Shown piece by piece: positions 6,166-7,805 of a stretch of 7,805 nucleotides of DNA (the first letter of the stretch is position 1; each line of letters begins with the position of its first letter). A program made the translations under genes and the position numbers. The stretch lies in NCBI GenBank assembly GCA_036745245.1, contig DAIOGN010000138.1, positions 1 through 7,805 on the forward strand, in the 5' to 3' direction. Origin of the DNA: DAIOGN01 sp036745245. GTDB taxonomy: Bacteria > Zixibacteria > MSB-5A5 > JAUVRN01. The notes under the pieces were generated by a model. It searched no databases. It worked only from the letters and a program-made list of their open reading frames with translations, and was not told the DNA's origin.

Positions 6166-7054
6166 AGCGCCGAAGAGTCCAGCCGTCGGAGCCGTATTTG
6201 CACTCCGCCAGAGCCAGAATTTCGGACCTGTCCAGTATCTCCTCCCCCTGCCAGGACCCTCTGCAACCGGTCTCCTCTTCAAACCCGGCGGCCAGAGTTG
6301 TGCACAACTCGTCAAGCGGCCTGTCCGCCAGGGCCAGAAGGCCCTCCGGCAGGTCCGGATCCTCCGGGCAGGATCGCGTCTGCGGCCCCAGCTTCCACAG
6401 GGCCGACAGGGTGGCCTTCACGGGGATGGAACCGTGCTGGAGAAACGCGTCCTCCGTGCGGCACTGGGCGCTCCCCACGGCCTTCACACCCCCCACCGAC
6501 AACTCGTAACGGGTGGTCGACTCGAAACAGAGCGAGCCTCCCGGCGAGCCCTCCCCCGGACTGCTGCGCCGGCTGAACTCTGCCGGCACTCCCAGCCGTC
6601 CCAGTCCGCGAACCAGCCCTCTCGAAACGAGCGACAGGGCACTCTCCAGACGCGAGCTCCAGGCTCCCGCAACTCCGGCGGGGGCCGTTACACTGTATGT
6701 GATCTCCTGATCGTGAAGCACAGCCCGCCCGCCGGTGGGGCGTCGGACCAGACTCACTCCGTGCTCGGCCAGACGCTCGAGATGCACCACGTCACGCCAC
6801 TTTTCGTTGCGGCCCAGGGACACCGCGGGGCGTTTCCACCCATACAACCGCAGTACGGGCGGCCGCTTTGCCGCCGTGGAGAGCAGCCATTCATCCACGG
6901 CCATGTTCCACGCGGCGTCTCCTTCGCCCAGGTACAAGAACCACCATTCTCCTGCGGGGATGGAAGCGAGCGAGCGGGGTGGGGCACCCTGCTTCCGAGG
7001 TTCAGACAGTTCTGCCGCCCCTGCTATTCCCGATCCCGACCAATCCGTCCTCAT
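6164..7054 (-). CDS. LipM-like octanoyltransferase / lipoate-protein ligase A family protein
   Basis: This 296-residue cytosolic protein has the BPL/LPL catalytic fold. Motifs, numbered from ATG7054: GDAAWNMAVDEWLL at 45-58, LRLYGW at 68-73 with SLGRNEK at 79-85, the acyl-binding loop RRPTGGRAVLHDQEITYSV at 104-122, and CFESTTRYEL at 176-185 followed by GGVKAVGSAQ at 188-197 and LQHGSI at 205-210. Cys176 and Lys191 match the catalytic Cys and acyl-contacting Lys of LipM/LipL-type enzymes; LplA ligases lack the Cys. The likely reaction is therefore octanoyl transfer from octanoyl-ACP to a lipoyl domain such as GcvH, for lipoate synthesis. LipL-like amidotransfer or ligase activity cannot be excluded. 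No lipA or other lipoylation gene is in the window. The first ~35 residues precede the conserved domain and look disordered. A TTG at 7093 would extend the protein by 13 residues but coincides with the promoter -35, so ATG7054 is preferred. Confidence 0.85.
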   Translation of the reverse strand: MRTDWSGSGIAGAAELSEPRKQGAPPRSLASIPAGEWWFLYLGEGDAAWNMAVDEWLLSTAAKRPPVLRLYGWKRPAVSLGRNEKWRDVVHLERLAEHGVSLVRRPTGGRAVLHDQEITYSVTAPAGVAGAWSSRLESALSLVSRGLVRGLGRLGVPAEFSRRSSPGEGSPGGSLCFESTTRYELSVGGVKAVGSAQCRTEDAFLQHGSIPVKATLSALWKLGPQTRSCPEDPDLPEGLLALADRPLDELCTTLAAGFEEETGCRGSWQGEEILDRSEILALAECKYGSDGWTLRR

Positions 7055-7064
7055 ATTCGAGGCT

Positions 7065-7093
7065 CTTGTAGAGGCGGAAGGCAGCAGGGTCAA
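7065..7093 (-). promoter_or_regulatory. Sigma70-like promoter of the LipM-like gene
   Basis: The minus strand reads TTGACC (7093-7088), a 17-nt spacer, then TACAAG (7070-7065). These match the consensus hexamers at 5/6 and 4/6 with ideal spacing. The predicted start falls near 7058, about 4 nt before ATG7054, which has no Shine-Dalgarno upstream. This suggests a leaderless or near-leaderless mRNA. Confidence 0.5.
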
Positions 7094-7233
7094 GCCGTAA
7101 GGGTTCGCGTCCGCCGGGAGGCCACTGAATGGACCGTGCGCACGATTCGGAGTTGCCTCAAGCTCGCCCTCGTGGTAGCACCGGAGAGCCAGCCCCGCGC
7201 TATTCAGGTGCGGGCCCGAAGAGGACCTTGAAG

Positions 7234-7500
7234 ATGACCGTTGTAGACGCTCAGCCCACGCCCAACCCGAACGCCATGAAGTTCACCGTGGGAGTGCCCA
7301 CCACGTCGGGGTCGCCCAGGACCTTCCGGTCGGCCGTCGAGGCCGAAGCGGATCCCCTCGCCCGGACCCTGTTTGCGATCCCGGGCGTGGTGTACGTATT
7401 CATGACCGCGGATTTCGTCAGCGTGAACAAAGCGCCGACGTCGAGGTGGGATGACATCCTGCCCGCAGCCACGCGGGCCCTGGAACAGCACTTCGCGTAA
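7234..7500 (+). CDS. Stand-alone Nfu/NifU N-terminal-domain protein
   Basis: This 88-residue protein is almost entirely an Nfu N-terminal domain. It shows the hallmark QPTPNPNAMKF (7-17), PLARTLFAIPGV at 41-52, a VFMTADFVSVNK strand pair at 55-66 and a final helix WDDILPAATRALEQHF at 72-87. In Nfu proteins this domain accompanies a C-terminal NifU domain whose CxxC binds an Fe-S cluster. Here that domain is absent and the protein has no cysteine, so it cannot itself hold a cluster through Cys and may act as a partner or adaptor in Fe-S delivery (inference). An in-frame ATG at 7129 would add 35 residues and has a stronger Shine-Dalgarno (GGGAGG, 7 nt). That extension is Arg/Pro/Gly-rich with more A/T-ending codons than the gene body, so ATG7234 (GAGG 9 nt upstream, next to the conserved start) is preferred. 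The gene ends in tandem stops TAA-TAG. Confidence 0.82.
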   Translation: MTVVDAQPTPNPNAMKFTVGVPTTSGSPRTFRSAVEAEADPLARTLFAIPGVVYVFMTADFVSVNKAPTSRWDDILPAATRALEQHFA

Positions 7501-7502
7501 TA

Positions 7503-7521
7503 GCGCCCGTGGGGCGGGCGC
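7503..7521. terminator. GC-rich hairpin between convergent genes, possible bidirectional terminator
   Basis: GCGCCCG (7503-7509) and CGGGCGC (7515-7521) form a perfect 7-bp stem with a 5-nt loop. It sits in the 28-bp gap between the plus-strand Nfu-N gene and the minus-strand gene ending at 7529. No T-run follows on either strand, so intrinsic termination would be weak. Confidence 0.5.
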
Positions 7522-7528
7522 CGCAATT

Positions 7529-7805
7529 CTAGTACGTCTCGATTTTCAGATCGCCGACGGGCGCTTCGAGGTCGAAGATGAAACGCATGCGGGCCTTCGA
7601 GAACCCCGGCGTCTCCAGGCCGGAATCGCTGCGCGTGAGCGTGACGTCGCCGGCACTCATCTCGTCGGGCAATTCATTTCCCGCCAGCCGGAGTCCCGCT
7701 TCCGCCGGCATACGCACCGTGAGCTGGGCGGATCCCACCGAGAAGTGAGCCCACACGGAATCCAGCTCGCGACCCAGGTTGAGTTGGGCTGCGCCTCGCG
7801 CCAGC
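7529..7805 (-). CDS. C-terminal part of an unrecognised protein, possibly a LiaF/toast_rack-like beta-rich domain; 5' end outside window
   Basis: The frame is open from the window's right edge to a TAG at 7529, giving 91 visible residues; the start lies beyond base 7805. An internal ATG/GTG is not needed, because the frame continues upstream with protein-like sequence (AAQLNLGRELDSVWAHF). The segment is beta-strand rich: 'FSVGSAQLTVRMPAEAGLRL', a middle 'GFSKARMRFIFDLEA', and a final 'VGDLKIETY'. The pattern of a G-x-x-x-LxVRxP strand pair with a closing 'vGdLkIe' resembles the C-terminal right-handed beta repeats of LiaF/toast_rack (DUF2154-type) proteins, which sense or associate with the envelope. 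This is a weak, pattern-level resemblance. It converges on the Nfu-N gene with a 28-bp gap. Confidence 0.6.
   Translation of the reverse strand, partial: LARGAAQLNLGRELDSVWAHFSVGSAQLTVRMPAEAGLRLAGNELPDEMSAGDVTLTRSDSGLETPGFSKARMRFIFDLEAPVGDLKIETY

Noticed and set aside
7153..7181. TTGCCT-17 nt-TAGCAC as a plus-strand promoter for the Nfu-N gene.
   Set aside because: The -10 matches only 3 of 6 consensus bases; no better than chance in this sequence.
6434..7231. A 265-codon plus-strand open frame opposite the LipM-like gene.
   Set aside because: Low-complexity Arg/Pro/Gln-rich translation with no motif; the opposite frame encodes a clear catalytic domain.

Overview
The window comes from a G+C-rich Gram-negative bacterium, most likely a member of the wider FCB group or an allied candidate phylum (Gemmatimonadota, Ca. 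Eisenbacteria, Latescibacterota or KSB1-like). The clues are an Oar/SusC-like TonB-dependent receptor with an N-terminal carboxypeptidase-regulatory-like domain, a PorV/PorQ-family outer-membrane protein, and a lipoprotein built of Ig/FN3-like modules. The phylum is inferred from protein style only; no rRNA or marker gene is present.

Layout, right to left on the minus strand. The C-terminal end of an unrecognised gene (7529-7805, 5' end outside the window) faces a short plus-strand gene for a stand-alone Nfu/NifU N-terminal domain (7234-7500), with a shared GC-rich hairpin between them. Divergent from the Nfu gene is a LipM-like octanoyltransferase/lipoate ligase-family gene (7054-6164). It has a good sigma70-like promoter so close to its ATG that the mRNA should be nearly leaderless. 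A 272-bp non-coding leader follows, starting with two interlocked 8-bp inverted repeats that could form an H-type pseudoknot. Then come three cell-envelope genes in one direction, separated by about 100 bp each: the receptor (5891-2535), the PorV/PorQ-family barrel (2438-1590) and a surface-type lipoprotein (1480 to beyond base 1).

The three envelope genes look like one transcription unit and probably act together at the outer membrane: a TonB-driven channel, a small accessory barrel, and a lipid-anchored multidomain partner. Substrate and direction (uptake or export) cannot be read from the sequence. LipM and Nfu-N belong to cofactor biology (lipoylation, Fe-S scaffolding) and appear unrelated to the envelope cassette.

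The most striking features are an array of 11 EF-hand-like calcium-loop motifs inserted in one loop of the receptor barrel (residues about 459-661), an apparent in-frame loss of about 40 residues near the C-terminus of the PorV/PorQ protein, and the interlocked repeats at the end of the LipM gene.
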